Positions 40,378 through 49,787 are shown, numbered from the stretch's first letter. The stretch: DNA of 64,000 bases from Bacillota bacterium (GCA_023388515.1 JAEWGD010000012.1:23525-87524), one strand, 5' to 3'. Translations and numbers: made by a program. Notes: generated from the letters alone by a model not told the origin.

Positions 40378-41226
40378 GTGACTTATATTTATGTCGATGT
40401 TCTTATAATTTTAAACATATATGTGAATTATTTCTTAATAAAAGCAACCTCAAGGATTACCCATACGGGATTGAAAACTATCAGATGTGTAATATCATCA
40501 GTAGTTGGAAGTGTGTTTTCGCTAATGATACTTCTTCCTGAAATTGGGCTTATCGCAAATTTCATCATTAAGCTTTTTGCAGCAGTGCTAATAGTTGCGA
40601 TAGCTTTCGGTATTAAAGATAAGCGTCAATTACTTAAATTGATACTGTATTTTTATGGAATGAATTTTGTGTTTGCAGGAATAATGCTTGCGATGTATAT
40701 GATATTCAAGCCCTCGTTCATGGGGTATAACAACTCCTCAATCTACATAGACTTTTCGTTACTGACTCTTGTGATTTGCACAATTATTGCTTATGGAGCA
40801 ATATGCCTCATAAGGCTGATTATGGACAGAAGTAAAGCTGATGGTGGGAAGTATACGGTGATTATTAAGCTTGCAGATAAAGTTATTTCAATTGATGGGC
40901 TTATGGATACGGGGAACTCGTTGGTTGATAGCTTTAGTGGAAAGGCTGTAATTGTATGTAGCAAGAGTGATGTTTGCAAGCTTTTTAATGAGGATATAAG
41001 CTTTAATGTAAATAATTATACGCAAATAAGCACAGAAATGCCAAAGGGGTTTAGGTTGATACCATTTTCAACAATTAGCGAAAGTGGGATTATTCCTGTT
41101 TTCAAGCCTGATGAAGTTATCATTAGAGAAGAAAACACCAAAAAATTAAAAAGAGTAGACGCATTAATAGGCGTTAATGAAAGAGAAACAGATGCAATTT
41201 TTAATCCTAAACTGTTAACTATATAG
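40378..41226 (+). CDS. spoIIGA: Sigma-E processing peptidase SpoIIGA
   Basis: The 282 residues have an N-terminal membrane domain with about five hydrophobic segments ('YVDVLIILNIYVNYFLI' first) and a C-terminal aspartic-protease-like domain with 'GLMDTGNSLVDSFSGK' (catalytic Asp in DTGN, about 178). It activates pro-sigma-E in the mother cell. The start is GTG at 40378. sigE follows directly. Confidence 0.92.
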   Translation: MTYIYVDVLIILNIYVNYFLIKATSRITHTGLKTIRCVISSVVGSVFSLMILLPEIGLIANFIIKLFAAVLIVAIAFGIKDKRQLLKLILYFYGMNFVFAGIMLAMYMIFKPSFMGYNNSSIYIDFSLLTLVICTIIAYGAICLIRLIMDRSKADGGKYTVIIKLADKVISIDGLMDTGNSLVDSFSGKAVIVCSKSDVCKLFNEDISFNVNNYTQISTEMPKGFRLIPFSTISESGIIPVFKPDEVIIREENTKKLKRVDALIGVNERETDAIFNPKLLTI

Positions 41227-41260
41227 CATGATAATAATAAATAAACGGATGGTGATAAGA

Positions 41261-41980
41261 ATGAAATTAGTACAAAGCATATTTTTAAAAATCAATTTAT
41301 TTCTTGTTAGAAAGAAAGTCAAATTCGGTAAATATGCCGTATATTATATAAATGGTTCTCAAACCCTGCCTCCACCACTTTCTAAGACAGAGGAGGAGGA
41401 AACGTTTAAGTTGCTTGCAGAAAATGACGATAAGGCGAGGGAAAAGCTGATAGTTCATAATCTTCGTTTGGTTGTTTATATTGCAAAAAAATTCGAGTCA
41501 ACAGGCATAGGTATTGAGGATTTAGTATCAATTGGTACAATAGGTTTAATCAAGGCTGTAAACACATTCTGTCCGAGTAAAAATATTAAACTTGCTACAT
41601 ATGCATCACGCTGTATTGAAAATGAAATATTAATGTTTTTGAGGAAATCTTCACAGTACAGAAATGAACTTTCCATTGATGAGCCGTTGAATATCGACTG
41701 GGATGGGAATGAATTGCTTTTATCCGATGTTTTGGGAACAGATGATGATATTGTTAACAAGGGGATAGAAAGTGAAGCAGAAAAATGTATGCTAAGGGGA
41801 GCTGTTGATTCCTTAAGTGGACGGGAAAAAATGATAATGCAAATGCGATTTGGCTTGCTTGATGGGAATGAAAAAACTCAAAAAGAAGTTGCTGATTTAA
41901 TTGGAATATCACAATCTTATATCTCAAGGCTTGAGAAAAAAATCATAAAAAAGCTACGTTGTGAATTAGAAAAAATATAA
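41261..41980 (+). CDS. sigE: Sporulation sigma factor SigE (mother cell)
   Basis: From the ATG at 41261 (GGTGAT site) the product is 239 residues. A pro-sequence of about 30 residues (MKLVQSIFLKINLFLVRKK) comes first. Region 2 contains 'NLRLVVYIAKKFESTGIGIEDLVSIGTIGLIKAVNTF' and region 4 'LSGREKMIMQMRFGLLDGNEKTQKEVADLIGISQSYISRLEKK'. An upstream ATG at 41228 is possible but has no site. It is co-transcribed with spoIIGA. Confidence 0.94.
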   Translation: MKLVQSIFLKINLFLVRKKVKFGKYAVYYINGSQTLPPPLSKTEEEETFKLLAENDDKAREKLIVHNLRLVVYIAKKFESTGIGIEDLVSIGTIGLIKAVNTFCPSKNIKLATYASRCIENEILMFLRKSSQYRNELSIDEPLNIDWDGNELLLSDVLGTDDDIVNKGIESEAEKCMLRGAVDSLSGREKMIMQMRFGLLDGNEKTQKEVADLIGISQSYISRLEKKIIKKLRCELEKI

Positions 41981-42075
41981 AAATTCAAGCTGGCAATACT
42001 TACATTTTTATTAATTGATTATAACCATATCAACTGTCAATAATTATATCAAGAACATTTTGAAAGGTAATTGAT

Positions 42076-42849
42076 ATGGCTTATAATAAGGTTGTAATAT
42101 CAGGTATTAATACTTCTAAGCTGGCAGTTCTAAAAGAGGCTGAGAAGATGAGCTTACTAAGAGAAATACAAGAGACGGGAAACAAGACGGCTAGAGATAA
42201 GCTCATTAATGGAAATTTGAGGTTGGTTTTAAGCGTGATTCAAAAGTTTACCAACAGAGGAGAGGACGTTGACGATTTATTTCAGATAGGTGTTGTCGGT
42301 CTGATAAAAGCAATCAACAACTTTGATTTGACAAAAGGTGTGCGTTTTAGCACCTACTGTGTTCCTATGATTTCAGGCGAGTTAAGGCGATATTTAAGGG
42401 ATTATAACCATATTAAAGTCAGCCGTTCATTGCGTGATTTGGCATACAAGGCTATGCAGGCTAAGGAGCTGTTAACAAATCAGCATCAAAGAGATCCCAC
42501 AATTGATGAAATTTCAAAAGAAGTTGGTGTTGAAAGGTCGGAGGTTGTGTTGGCACTAGAAAGTATTAGTGAGCCAGTATCCTTATACGAGCCTGTTTAT
42601 TCAGATTCAGGCGACACCCTTTATGTTTTAGACCAAATAAGTGACAAGAACAATGTTGAAAACTGGCTTGATGAGATTTCATTAAGAGAGGCAATAAAAA
42701 GACTTCACCCACGAGAAAAAAATATCCTCTACCTGCGTTTTTTTCAGGGAAAAACTCAAGTAGAGGTTGCAGATGAAATAGGAATATCACAAGCACAGGT
42801 TTCAAGGCTTGAAAAAGGTGCATTAAAACTTATCAAGGGGCAGATGTAG
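42076..42849 (+). CDS. sigG: Sporulation sigma factor SigG (forespore)
   Basis: The 257 residues start 'MAYNKVVISGINTSKLAVL', the conserved SigG opening that binds anti-sigma factors. Region 2 is 'GNLRLVLSVIQKFTNRGEDVDDLFQIGVVGLIKAINNFD' and region 4 'HPREKNILYLRFFQGKTQVEVADEIGISQAQVSRLEKGAL'. It follows sigE as in almost all endospore formers and ends at a strong terminator. Confidence 0.95.
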   Translation: MAYNKVVISGINTSKLAVLKEAEKMSLLREIQETGNKTARDKLINGNLRLVLSVIQKFTNRGEDVDDLFQIGVVGLIKAINNFDLTKGVRFSTYCVPMISGELRRYLRDYNHIKVSRSLRDLAYKAMQAKELLTNQHQRDPTIDEISKEVGVERSEVVLALESISEPVSLYEPVYSDSGDTLYVLDQISDKNNVENWLDEISLREAIKRLHPREKNILYLRFFQGKTQVEVADEIGISQAQVSRLEKGALKLIKGQM

Positions 42850-42855
42850 AATAAG

Positions 42856-42892
42856 AAAAAGCAGTTAACATTATAATGTTAACTGCTTTTTT
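42856..42892. terminator. Bidirectional terminator between sigG and gap
   Basis: A perfect stem (AAAGCAGTTAACATT 42858-42872 with its complement ending at about 42888) and a 1-2 nt loop. T-tracts lie on both strands, serving the converging sigG and gap transcripts. Confidence 0.9.
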
Positions 42893-42923
42893 ATATCTTT
42901 ATAAAAAGTAATACGCTATTGGT

Positions 42924-43937
42924 TTAGCTCAATTCAGCAAAATACTTAATTGTTCTAACCATCTGTGATGTGTATGAGTTCTCATTATCATACCATGCAA
43001 CAACCTTAACCAAAGTCTTGCCATCGCCAAGTGAGTTAACCTTTGTTTGAGTTGCATCGAACAATGAACCCTCGCTAATACCAATAATGTCAGAAGACAC
43101 TAACTGCTCTTCTGTATAACCAAATGCAGCACAAGAAGCAGCCTTCATTGCAGCATTAACATCATCAGCAGTAATATCCTTATCAACAACAGCAACTAGC
43201 TCTGTAACTGAACCTGTTGGAACAGGAACTCTTTGTGCAGCACCATCAAGCTTGCCAGCCAATTCAGGAATAACAAGACCGATAGCTTTAGCAGCACCAG
43301 TTGAGTTAGGAACGATATTAACAGCAGCAGCTCTTGCTCTTCTTAAATCGCCACCTCTGTGAGGACCATCAAGAACCATCTGATCACCAGTGTAAGCATG
43401 AATAGTTGTCATAAAGCCCTTTGTAATTTTTGCGAGATTATTCAAAGTGTTAGCCATTGGAGCTAAGCAGTTTGTTGTGCATGAAGCAGCAGAAATAATT
43501 GTGTCATTCTTAGTAAGTGTGTTTTCATTAACTGAGAAAACAACTGTTGGCAAATCATCACCAGCAGGAGCAGAAATAACAACCTTCTTTGCACCAGCGT
43601 CAATATGAGCCTGTGATTTAGCTTTTGATGTGTAGAAACCTGTACACTCAAGAACAACGTCAACACCAAGATCTCCCCAAGGAAGCTCAGCTGCGTTAGC
43701 CTTAGCATAAATTTTTATTTCCTTACCGTCAACGATAATAGAATCTTCAGTAACCTGAACTTTATCTGCTAGAGCATATCTGCCTTGTGCAGAATCATAT
43801 TTTAGCAAATGAGCAAGCATTTTTGGATTTGTAAGGTCATTGATAGCTACGATGTCGTAACCCTCTGCACCAAACATTTGCCTGAAAGCTAGACGACCGA
43901 TACGGCCAAAACCATTAATAGCGACTTTAACTGCCAT
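42924..43937 (-). CDS. gap: Glyceraldehyde-3-phosphate dehydrogenase
   Basis: The 337 residues have the NAD-binding start 'AINGFGRIGRLAFRQMF', the active-site cysteine in 'SAASCTTNCLAPMANTL' (about 153), and 'WYDNENSYTSQMVRTIKY' at the C-terminus. It is a class I GAPDH of glycolysis. It is monocistronic and separated by 12 kb from pgk-tpiA-gpmI, unlike the gap-pgk-tpi cluster of many Firmicutes. Confidence 0.97.
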   Translation of the reverse strand: MAVKVAINGFGRIGRLAFRQMFGAEGYDIVAINDLTNPKMLAHLLKYDSAQGRYALADKVQVTEDSIIVDGKEIKIYAKANAAELPWGDLGVDVVLECTGFYTSKAKSQAHIDAGAKKVVISAPAGDDLPTVVFSVNENTLTKNDTIISAASCTTNCLAPMANTLNNLAKITKGFMTTIHAYTGDQMVLDGPHRGGDLRRARAAAVNIVPNSTGAAKAIGLVIPELAGKLDGAAQRVPVPTGSVTELVAVVDKDITADDVNAAMKAASCAAFGYTEEQLVSSDIIGISEGSLFDATQTKVNSLGDGKTLVKVVAWYDNENSYTSQMVRTIKYFAELS

Positions 43938-43970
43938 AATTTAAAAACCTCCTAAAATATTTATATTATT

Positions 43971-43999
43971 ATTCTACACTATATTTAATAATTATTCAA
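43971..43999 (-). promoter_or_regulatory. Promoter of gap
   Basis: On the minus strand TTGAAT (43994-43999), 17 bp, TAGAAT (43971-43976), 34 bp upstream of the ATG. The 426-bp gap 43938-44363 holds only this and the divergent promoter at 44207. Confidence 0.72.
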
Positions 44000-44206
44000 G
44001 TAGTTTGTGAAAAAAACTTCAATATTTATGAAATAACTATATATATGGGTTAAAAAATTAGAAATATATGTACAAAATCATAAAGTAATTTTATTGTAAC
44101 CAAAATATTTCACATTTTTACAGAAAAAACATACAAAATTCATAATGTTATATTATAATTAATGAAAAGAAAAGTTATATGTTGATAAAATATTTTTTAG
44201 AAGTTA

Positions 44207-44235
44207 TTGTAGTTTTTACTAAGAAGATGTATAAT
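44207..44235 (+). promoter_or_regulatory. Promoter of the degenerate sensor gene
   Basis: TTGTAG (44207-44212), 17 bp, TATAAT (44230-44235). A leader of about 120 nt follows before the ATG; no riboswitch was recognised in it. Confidence 0.6.
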
Positions 44236-44363
44236 TAAAAGAATATATGTAGGCAAAATTTAAGTGGGAGAAACATATATTTCAGTTATCAATCTTTTTT
44301 TATGAATTTTGAGTGTTTTAGCAAATTGATGTCGAAATAATCGTTTCAGTTAGGAGGGGCGTA

Positions 44364-45455
44364 ATGGAAAACAATCACAAAATAGATGTTCTAAAGGATT
44401 TGTATAATTATTCAAATCGTGTAGTGCTATTCACTGACTATAATTTTAATGTAAACTGGACAAATAGTGATGAATATAAAAACGTTGATAATTGTGCAAA
44501 ATTATTAAATAGAAATAATAATGAAATACTTGAAAGCGGCGAATATAATACAAAAATAAATGGATTGACATTTTCATATAAGCTTATAAAATATCCTAAT
44601 ATTAATGATGGTATATATATTGTTGAAATTAGCGATAAGGATATTTTGTTTACATTTATAAATTTTCCTGAGCTTTTTGATTTCCTTGATAATAAGATTG
44701 CAACAATAAGAGAGTCTGTATTTGAAATAGTTACGTCAAATAATATTCTTGATAATTGTCTTGAGGAGAATTATCTTTATGATGAACGGAAATATTTAAA
44801 TCTTAATGTAAATAGTTGTTTTAAAATGTTGAGATCAGTTATGAATATATTAGAGATTGCGAGATATGCAGACTGTAAAAAAAATCTTATCGAATTAAAA
44901 AAAGTTGATGCCTCTAAAAATATCAATAGCTTTTTAGAATCATGCAGAAGTATTCTTAGAAGCTCAAGCCTTATCATAAAGGGTGAAATTGAACCTGAAC
45001 TTTTTATAAAAACTGATTTGGATAGATTTATGTCAGTGCTAATTGCTACGTTTATATATGTAATGAAAAATCAATATGAAAGTGATGTAATTATTTACAA
45101 GGTAAATAGGGTTGGAGGTTACATAGTAATTACAATGTTAACTGAATCATTAGGCTCTGGTGAAAGCAGTGAGGCATTGATAGATGAGCGTAAGGCTAGG
45201 CACAATGTTTTTTCGGAAGGGAATAGTTTGGATTCCGAAGAAAGAGTTATTTCTTGTTACTGCAATGAGTTCGATGCTACTTTTATCAGTTCCTACGATA
45301 AGGAACATGGAGATATGTACTCATTTAGAATGAAAGCTTGTGACGAAAATAACAGTAATATTAACTTAAATTCTCCAGCAACAGAGGCACTGAACAATAG
45401 GTTTTCAAAATTTCATATTGCTTTATCACAAATTGTTAATTATAAGTTTTATTAG
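44364..45455 (+). CDS. Degenerate sensor histidine kinase-like protein
   Basis: The 363 residues have a PAS-like N-terminus ('VVLFTDYNFNVNWTNSDEY', about 18-95) and a helical pair resembling a dimerisation domain (about 110-180). A C-terminal region (about 185-315) has the order of a HATPase fold: 'LFIKTDLDRFMSVLIATFIYVMKN' where an N-box would be. The phospho-acceptor His and the G-boxes are absent, so it is probably catalytically dead or a divergent regulator. It has a strong AGGAGGGG site and stands alone. Confidence 0.55.
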   Translation: MENNHKIDVLKDLYNYSNRVVLFTDYNFNVNWTNSDEYKNVDNCAKLLNRNNNEILESGEYNTKINGLTFSYKLIKYPNINDGIYIVEISDKDILFTFINFPELFDFLDNKIATIRESVFEIVTSNNILDNCLEENYLYDERKYLNLNVNSCFKMLRSVMNILEIARYADCKKNLIELKKVDASKNINSFLESCRSILRSSSLIIKGEIEPELFIKTDLDRFMSVLIATFIYVMKNQYESDVIIYKVNRVGGYIVITMLTESLGSGESSEALIDERKARHNVFSEGNSLDSEERVISCYCNEFDATFISSYDKEHGDMYSFRMKACDENNSNINLNSPATEALNNRFSKFHIALSQIVNYKFY

Positions 45456-45535
45456 TATACCTTTGTATGATATAGCAAAATTCACAAAATAATATGTTAA
45501 TAGTATAATAAATATTTAATAATCATACAATTTTC

Positions 45536-45564
45536 TTGACAAATATAAACTTAACCTTTATAAT
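45536..45564 (+). promoter_or_regulatory. Perfect consensus promoter of the GH5 gene
   Basis: TTGACA (45536-45541), 17 bp, TATAAT (45559-45564); start near 45571. It fixes the gene start downstream, at 45617. Confidence 0.85.
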
Positions 45565-45616
45565 ATATTTATATGTAATGTTTCTTATATTAATATTATT
45601 GTGGAGGGATTGTAAA

Positions 45617-47383
45617 ATGAAGAAGATATTGGCATCAGCACTATCTTGCGTAATGCTAATTGGAGCATCTGCTTCAATGTTAACAGCTAGTGCAGCTATC
45701 ACAAATCCAATACCTATGCCAGGGCAATCGTGGACGGATGGCTTGTATTGTGAAAGTCCATATGATGTTTTGGATTATTTGGATGTACTTAAGGTTTATG
45801 AAATCGAGGTGGACATAAACGGCACTGCTCCTGTGAATGATGAAAATGATACTGTAACAGGTAATGTTTTTGTTATGGATGGTTGGGATGAATCTGCTAA
45901 GATTTTGTTTTGCCCATCGGGTTGGGAATATAATGAACTTCCATCATATAACTTTTTTGGAATGGGCAAATCAACACTTGAGTTTAAAAAAGAGGATGGG
46001 GCTGCATTTTTTGTAGCTGGTCAAATGGAAGGCACACAGGTTATAGTTTCTTCTGAGGGAGAAAGTTCGTTCTCAGTAGATGCAATAAGATACTATGACG
46101 CAGATGGAAATTTACTAGGTGGTGAGGGTGGAACACCTGTTGACCCTCCTGTTAAGGGTAAATACAGCATTGCTGATGTGGTTACACTTAAAAAGTTTTT
46201 GTTGAATGTTACACCAGCAGGAACTTTTGATGCGAAGAAATTTGATGTAAATAAAGATGAGAAAATCAATGTTTTTGATTTGAATATGATGTTAGGTATC
46301 CTTTTGGGCTTGGTTGAAGAACCAGACGTTGATTTGCCAGAAGGATTTAGCGACATGACTTCAATGGAAATTGCTCAAGATATGAAGGTTGGTTGGAACT
46401 TAGGCAATACATTGGATTCAATTTACTGGACAGCTAATCCAACACCAGCACAGCTTGAAATGGCTTGGGGTAATCCTATTACAACTAAGGCTATGATTGA
46501 TGAGATTAAAAAGGCTGGATTTAATACAGTTAGAATTCCAACTACATGGTTCCAATTTACTGGGGAAGGTCCTGACTATGTTATAGATGAAAGATGGATG
46601 AATCGTGTTCAAGAGGTTGTTGACTATGTTATTGATAATGATATGTATTGTATTTTGAATACACATCATGAGGGTGCATGGCTAAAACCATTGCCAGAAA
46701 ATGAAGCAATGCTAGTTGAAAGAGTTTCAAAGGTTTGGGCTCAGATTGGTGATAGATTTAAAAATTATGATGAGCGTTTGGTGTTTGAGGGACTTAATGA
46801 GCCAAGAACAGAGGATAGCGAAAAGCAATGGAGTGGTGGTACTGCTGAGGAAAGAGCAGTTCTTAACAAGCTACTTGAGGCTTTCGTTACAACTGTTAGA
46901 AGCACTGGTGCAAACAATGAGTTCAGACATTTGATGGTTACACCTTATGCTGCTGGTATGTATGATTCCTTGTTAGGATTTAAAATACCTGATGATGACA
47001 GAATTATTGTTTCTGTTCACAACTACTTCCCATATGATTTTGCGTTGAGAGTTGATGGCACTGGTGAGTGGGGAACGCCATCTGAATACAGTGATGTTAC
47101 TGCTTTGTTTGATACTTTGTATAATAAGTATGTAAGCAAGGGTATTCCAGTAGTAATGGGCGAATGTGGTGCGTTGAACAAAAACAATGAGTCCACAAGG
47201 GCTGCTTGGGCTGAACATTTCTTTGGCGAGGCTAAGAAAAAGGGAATAACTTGCATCTGGTGGGATAATAACGCTTACACAGGTGCTGGTGAAAACTTTG
47301 GATTATTCAGAAGACAGACGTTGACATGGGAATATCCAGAAATTTTAGCTGGAATTATGAAAGGTGTAGAAGTTACTGAATAA
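45617..47383 (+). CDS. Secreted GH5 endoglucanase-type enzyme with internal dockerin
   Basis: From ATG 45617 (GGAGGG) the product is 588 residues: signal peptide (1 to about 27, ending ASAA), a beta-sandwich module (about 30-165, probably carbohydrate-binding), a Gly/Pro linker, a dockerin (about 180-235), then a GH5 domain (about 245-585). GH5 has 'GWNLGNTLDS', the acid/base Glu in 'EGLNEPR' (about 394) and the nucleophile Glu in 'VVMGECGALN' (about 515); it looks like subfamily 4. The dockerin has one canonical calcium loop (DVNKDEKINVFD), while the first half keeps only its helix. It would bind a cellulosome scaffoldin. Confidence 0.9.
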   Translation: MKKILASALSCVMLIGASASMLTASAAITNPIPMPGQSWTDGLYCESPYDVLDYLDVLKVYEIEVDINGTAPVNDENDTVTGNVFVMDGWDESAKILFCPSGWEYNELPSYNFFGMGKSTLEFKKEDGAAFFVAGQMEGTQVIVSSEGESSFSVDAIRYYDADGNLLGGEGGTPVDPPVKGKYSIADVVTLKKFLLNVTPAGTFDAKKFDVNKDEKINVFDLNMMLGILLGLVEEPDVDLPEGFSDMTSMEIAQDMKVGWNLGNTLDSIYWTANPTPAQLEMAWGNPITTKAMIDEIKKAGFNTVRIPTTWFQFTGEGPDYVIDERWMNRVQEVVDYVIDNDMYCILNTHHEGAWLKPLPENEAMLVERVSKVWAQIGDRFKNYDERLVFEGLNEPRTEDSEKQWSGGTAEERAVLNKLLEAFVTTVRSTGANNEFRHLMVTPYAAGMYDSLLGFKIPDDDRIIVSVHNYFPYDFALRVDGTGEWGTPSEYSDVTALFDTLYNKYVSKGIPVVMGECGALNKNNESTRAAWAEHFFGEAKKKGITCIWWDNNAYTGAGENFGLFRRQTLTWEYPEILAGIMKGVEVTE

Positions 47384-47417
47384 GCTTTTATTAGAATGAT
47401 TTTATAAAATTATATTA

Positions 47418-47462
47418 AATAGTGAGATGGTTGTTAACACCAACTGTTTCACTATTTTTTTA
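47418..47462 (+). terminator. Terminator of the GH5 gene
   Basis: AATAGTGA (47418-47425) and TCACTATT (47449-47456) enclose a second weak stem, followed by seven or more T residues. Confidence 0.8.
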
Positions 47463-47471
47463 AGAAATATG

Positions 47472-47500
47472 TTGAAAAAGTAATACAGAGATGATATAAT
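47472..47500 (+). promoter_or_regulatory. Promoter of the GH26 gene
   Basis: TTGAAA (47472-47477), 17 bp, TATAAT (47495-47500), 34 bp before the ATG with AAGGAGG between. The GH5 and GH26 genes are therefore separate units. Confidence 0.8.
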
Positions 47501-47533
47501 GGTAATGTGTTAATATTTTAAGGAGGTTTTTCT

Positions 47534-49717
47534 ATGAAATCATTTATGAAACGGATGGGCAGTGGCGTAATAGCCGTTGCTATGGCATTATCTATTGGTA
47601 GCACAGTTTGGTCAGCAGAACCTACAACGCTATTAGCAGATGATGAAATATCAATTTTGACAGCTGTGAATACTCAACCAGTATTTTCAGACGAAGCAGA
47701 GAATTGTGAGTTGACTTCAGGTGCTTCATTTGCGACGAAAGTTTATAACGATGAGTATCCAGGTTATTCAGGTGAGGGCTTTGTTTGGGCAGGGAATTCA
47801 GGAGGGTTTACTTTTGATGTCACAGTTACAGAGGGGGCTATGTATGAAGTTTTAACTCGTTGCTGGATGTATTTAGGTGAACTTGGTAGCACTAGATTGC
47901 AGACTCTTGCAATAGATGGCAAAACAGTTAGCTCTAACTATATTCCAAACGATGGTGATTGGATGGATTATAGCTTTGGATTTTTCTATTTAGAAGCTGG
48001 CACACATACTATTGAAGTAGGTGCATCTGGTGGTTGGGGCTACATTCTTTATGATACGGTTACATTCGATTATGCAAAAATGCCTGAATTGAATATTGAC
48101 CCAACACTTTGCAATCCAAATTCAACTCCCGAAACTAAAGAATTGATGAAGTATATGACAGAAATGTACGGAAACCAAATCATTTCTGGGCAACAGGAAA
48201 TCTATGGTAGCGGTAATGATGGTGATTATGAATTAGAATTTGAGTATCTTTATGATACAACGGGTAAATATCCTGCTGTTCGCGGATTTGACTTCATGAA
48301 CTATAATCCATTATATGGTTGGGAAGATGGAACAACTGGCAGAATGATTCAGTGGGTAAATCAGCGTGGTGGTATTGCAACTGCTTGCTGGCATATTAAT
48401 GTTCCTTTGGATTTTGACAGCTACGAATTGGGCGAAGCGTTGGATTGGAAGGATTGTACATACAAGCCTACTTCGTCATTTAATACAGCTAACTGCTTAG
48501 ATAGCTCAACTAAGGAATATGAATATTTGATGTTGGCTATTGATGATATGGCAGAACAACTATTGATTTTACAGGAGGCAGGCGTTCCAGTAATTCTCCG
48601 TCCTTTCCATGAGGCAGAGGGTAATAATAATACAGATGGCTCTGGCGCATGGTTCTGGTGGGGTTCTGGTGGTGCAGATGTATATCGTGAGCTTTGGAAG
48701 TTGTTGTATACAACATTAACAGAGGATTATGGCATAAACAATTGTATTTGGGAAGTTAATTTATATGACTATGCAAACTCTGCACAGTGGTATCCAGGCG
48801 ATGAATATGTGGATATGGTTGCATATGATAAGTATGAAGGCTCTCCTTATAGATGGGGAACAAGTGCAGCAACATCAATGTTTCTAACATTGGTTAATGT
48901 AACAGAAGATACAAAGATGGTTGCTTTATCTGAAAATGATATTATTCCTGATATTACTAATATGGTGAATGAGGGTGCATGGTGGTCTTATTTCTGTCCT
49001 TGGTATGGAAGTTTTATTACTGATGGCACAACGAACACTCCTGAAATGCTAGATAAAATTTATAATAGCGAATATGTTATTACACTGGATGAACTGCCAA
49101 CTGACCTTTATGGCTATGAGCGTGGAAATGGTGGCGATTGGGATGTTGAGGGAGCATATGAATGTGAAGACGGTACAGTAAGTCGCAATGAGGGTACACA
49201 GATTATTGATTACAAATATTGTTCTGGTACGGGTTATGTTTATCTACAAGGTGAGGGTGATTATATTGAGCAGACTATAACTGTAGGTAAGGACGGTCTT
49301 TATGCGTTGAGTTATGGCTATCAGCAAAACTTTGAGATAGCAGGAAAAACACAGGAGCTTTATATAAATGGTGAATCCGTAGGTTCAGTATTGTTTCCAC
49401 ATTCTATATTGTTTACTGAAACAGATGGCATTTTAGTTGAACTAAAAGCTGGAACTAATACGGTTAAGCTAGTGAGTGATGAGGGTTGGACATACCTAGA
49501 CTACTTGTTGGTTAACTATGTTGGAGATGATGTTCAGATGGGCGATATTAATTTAGATGGTAGTATATCTGCTGTTGATGTTAAGCTACTAAAGCAACAT
49601 CTTGTGAACAAAAAAACACTTACTGTTAAACAGGCTGAAATGGCGGATTTATCTGGAGATAAAACACTTAATGCTATGGATTTAGCGTTGCTAAAAAAAC
49701 TTGTAATTAATAAGTAG
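47534..49717 (+). CDS. Secreted GH26 beta-mannanase with two CBM35-like modules and dockerin
   Basis: The 727 residues comprise: signal peptide (1 to about 28); CBM35-like module (about 50-180, starting 'EAENCELTSGASF'); GH26 domain (about 195-510); a second CBM35-like module (about 540-655, 'EGAYECEDGTVSR'); and a C-terminal dockerin (about 665-727). In GH26 the acid/base Glu is in 'RPFHEAEGNN' (about 359) and the nucleophile in 'ALSENDIIP' (about 467). Both dockerin loops are present ('GDINLDGSISAVD', 'ADLSGDKTLNAMD'). It would attack mannans as a cellulosome component. Confidence 0.92.
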   Translation: MKSFMKRMGSGVIAVAMALSIGSTVWSAEPTTLLADDEISILTAVNTQPVFSDEAENCELTSGASFATKVYNDEYPGYSGEGFVWAGNSGGFTFDVTVTEGAMYEVLTRCWMYLGELGSTRLQTLAIDGKTVSSNYIPNDGDWMDYSFGFFYLEAGTHTIEVGASGGWGYILYDTVTFDYAKMPELNIDPTLCNPNSTPETKELMKYMTEMYGNQIISGQQEIYGSGNDGDYELEFEYLYDTTGKYPAVRGFDFMNYNPLYGWEDGTTGRMIQWVNQRGGIATACWHINVPLDFDSYELGEALDWKDCTYKPTSSFNTANCLDSSTKEYEYLMLAIDDMAEQLLILQEAGVPVILRPFHEAEGNNNTDGSGAWFWWGSGGADVYRELWKLLYTTLTEDYGINNCIWEVNLYDYANSAQWYPGDEYVDMVAYDKYEGSPYRWGTSAATSMFLTLVNVTEDTKMVALSENDIIPDITNMVNEGAWWSYFCPWYGSFITDGTTNTPEMLDKIYNSEYVITLDELPTDLYGYERGNGGDWDVEGAYECEDGTVSRNEGTQIIDYKYCSGTGYVYLQGEGDYIEQTITVGKDGLYALSYGYQQNFEIAGKTQELYINGESVGSVLFPHSILFTETDGILVELKAGTNTVKLVSDEGWTYLDYLLVNYVGDDVQMGDINLDGSISAVDVKLLKQHLVNKKTLTVKQAEMADLSGDKTLNAMDLALLKKLVINK

Positions 49718-49737
49718 GAAAAAATCAATATTAAATA

Positions 49738-49787
49738 AACCATACGCATATGCTGTAATAATTGGCATTTGCGTATGGTTATTTTTG
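49738..49787 (+). terminator. Terminator of the GH26 gene
   Basis: AACCATACGCA (49738-49748) pairs perfectly with TGCGTATGGTT (49770-49780), extended by a short inner stem, followed by ATTTTTGTT. Confidence 0.88.

Noticed and set aside
44236..44363. Riboswitch in the 120-nt leader of the sensor-like gene
   Set aside because: I could not match a c-di-GMP, SAM or other known aptamer core, and no terminator or anti-terminator pair is visible.
45536..45616. Longer N-terminus of the GH5 protein from 45536
   Set aside because: It would begin in the -35 box of a perfect promoter, upstream of the transcription start. ATG 45617 has a good site and starts a normal signal peptide.
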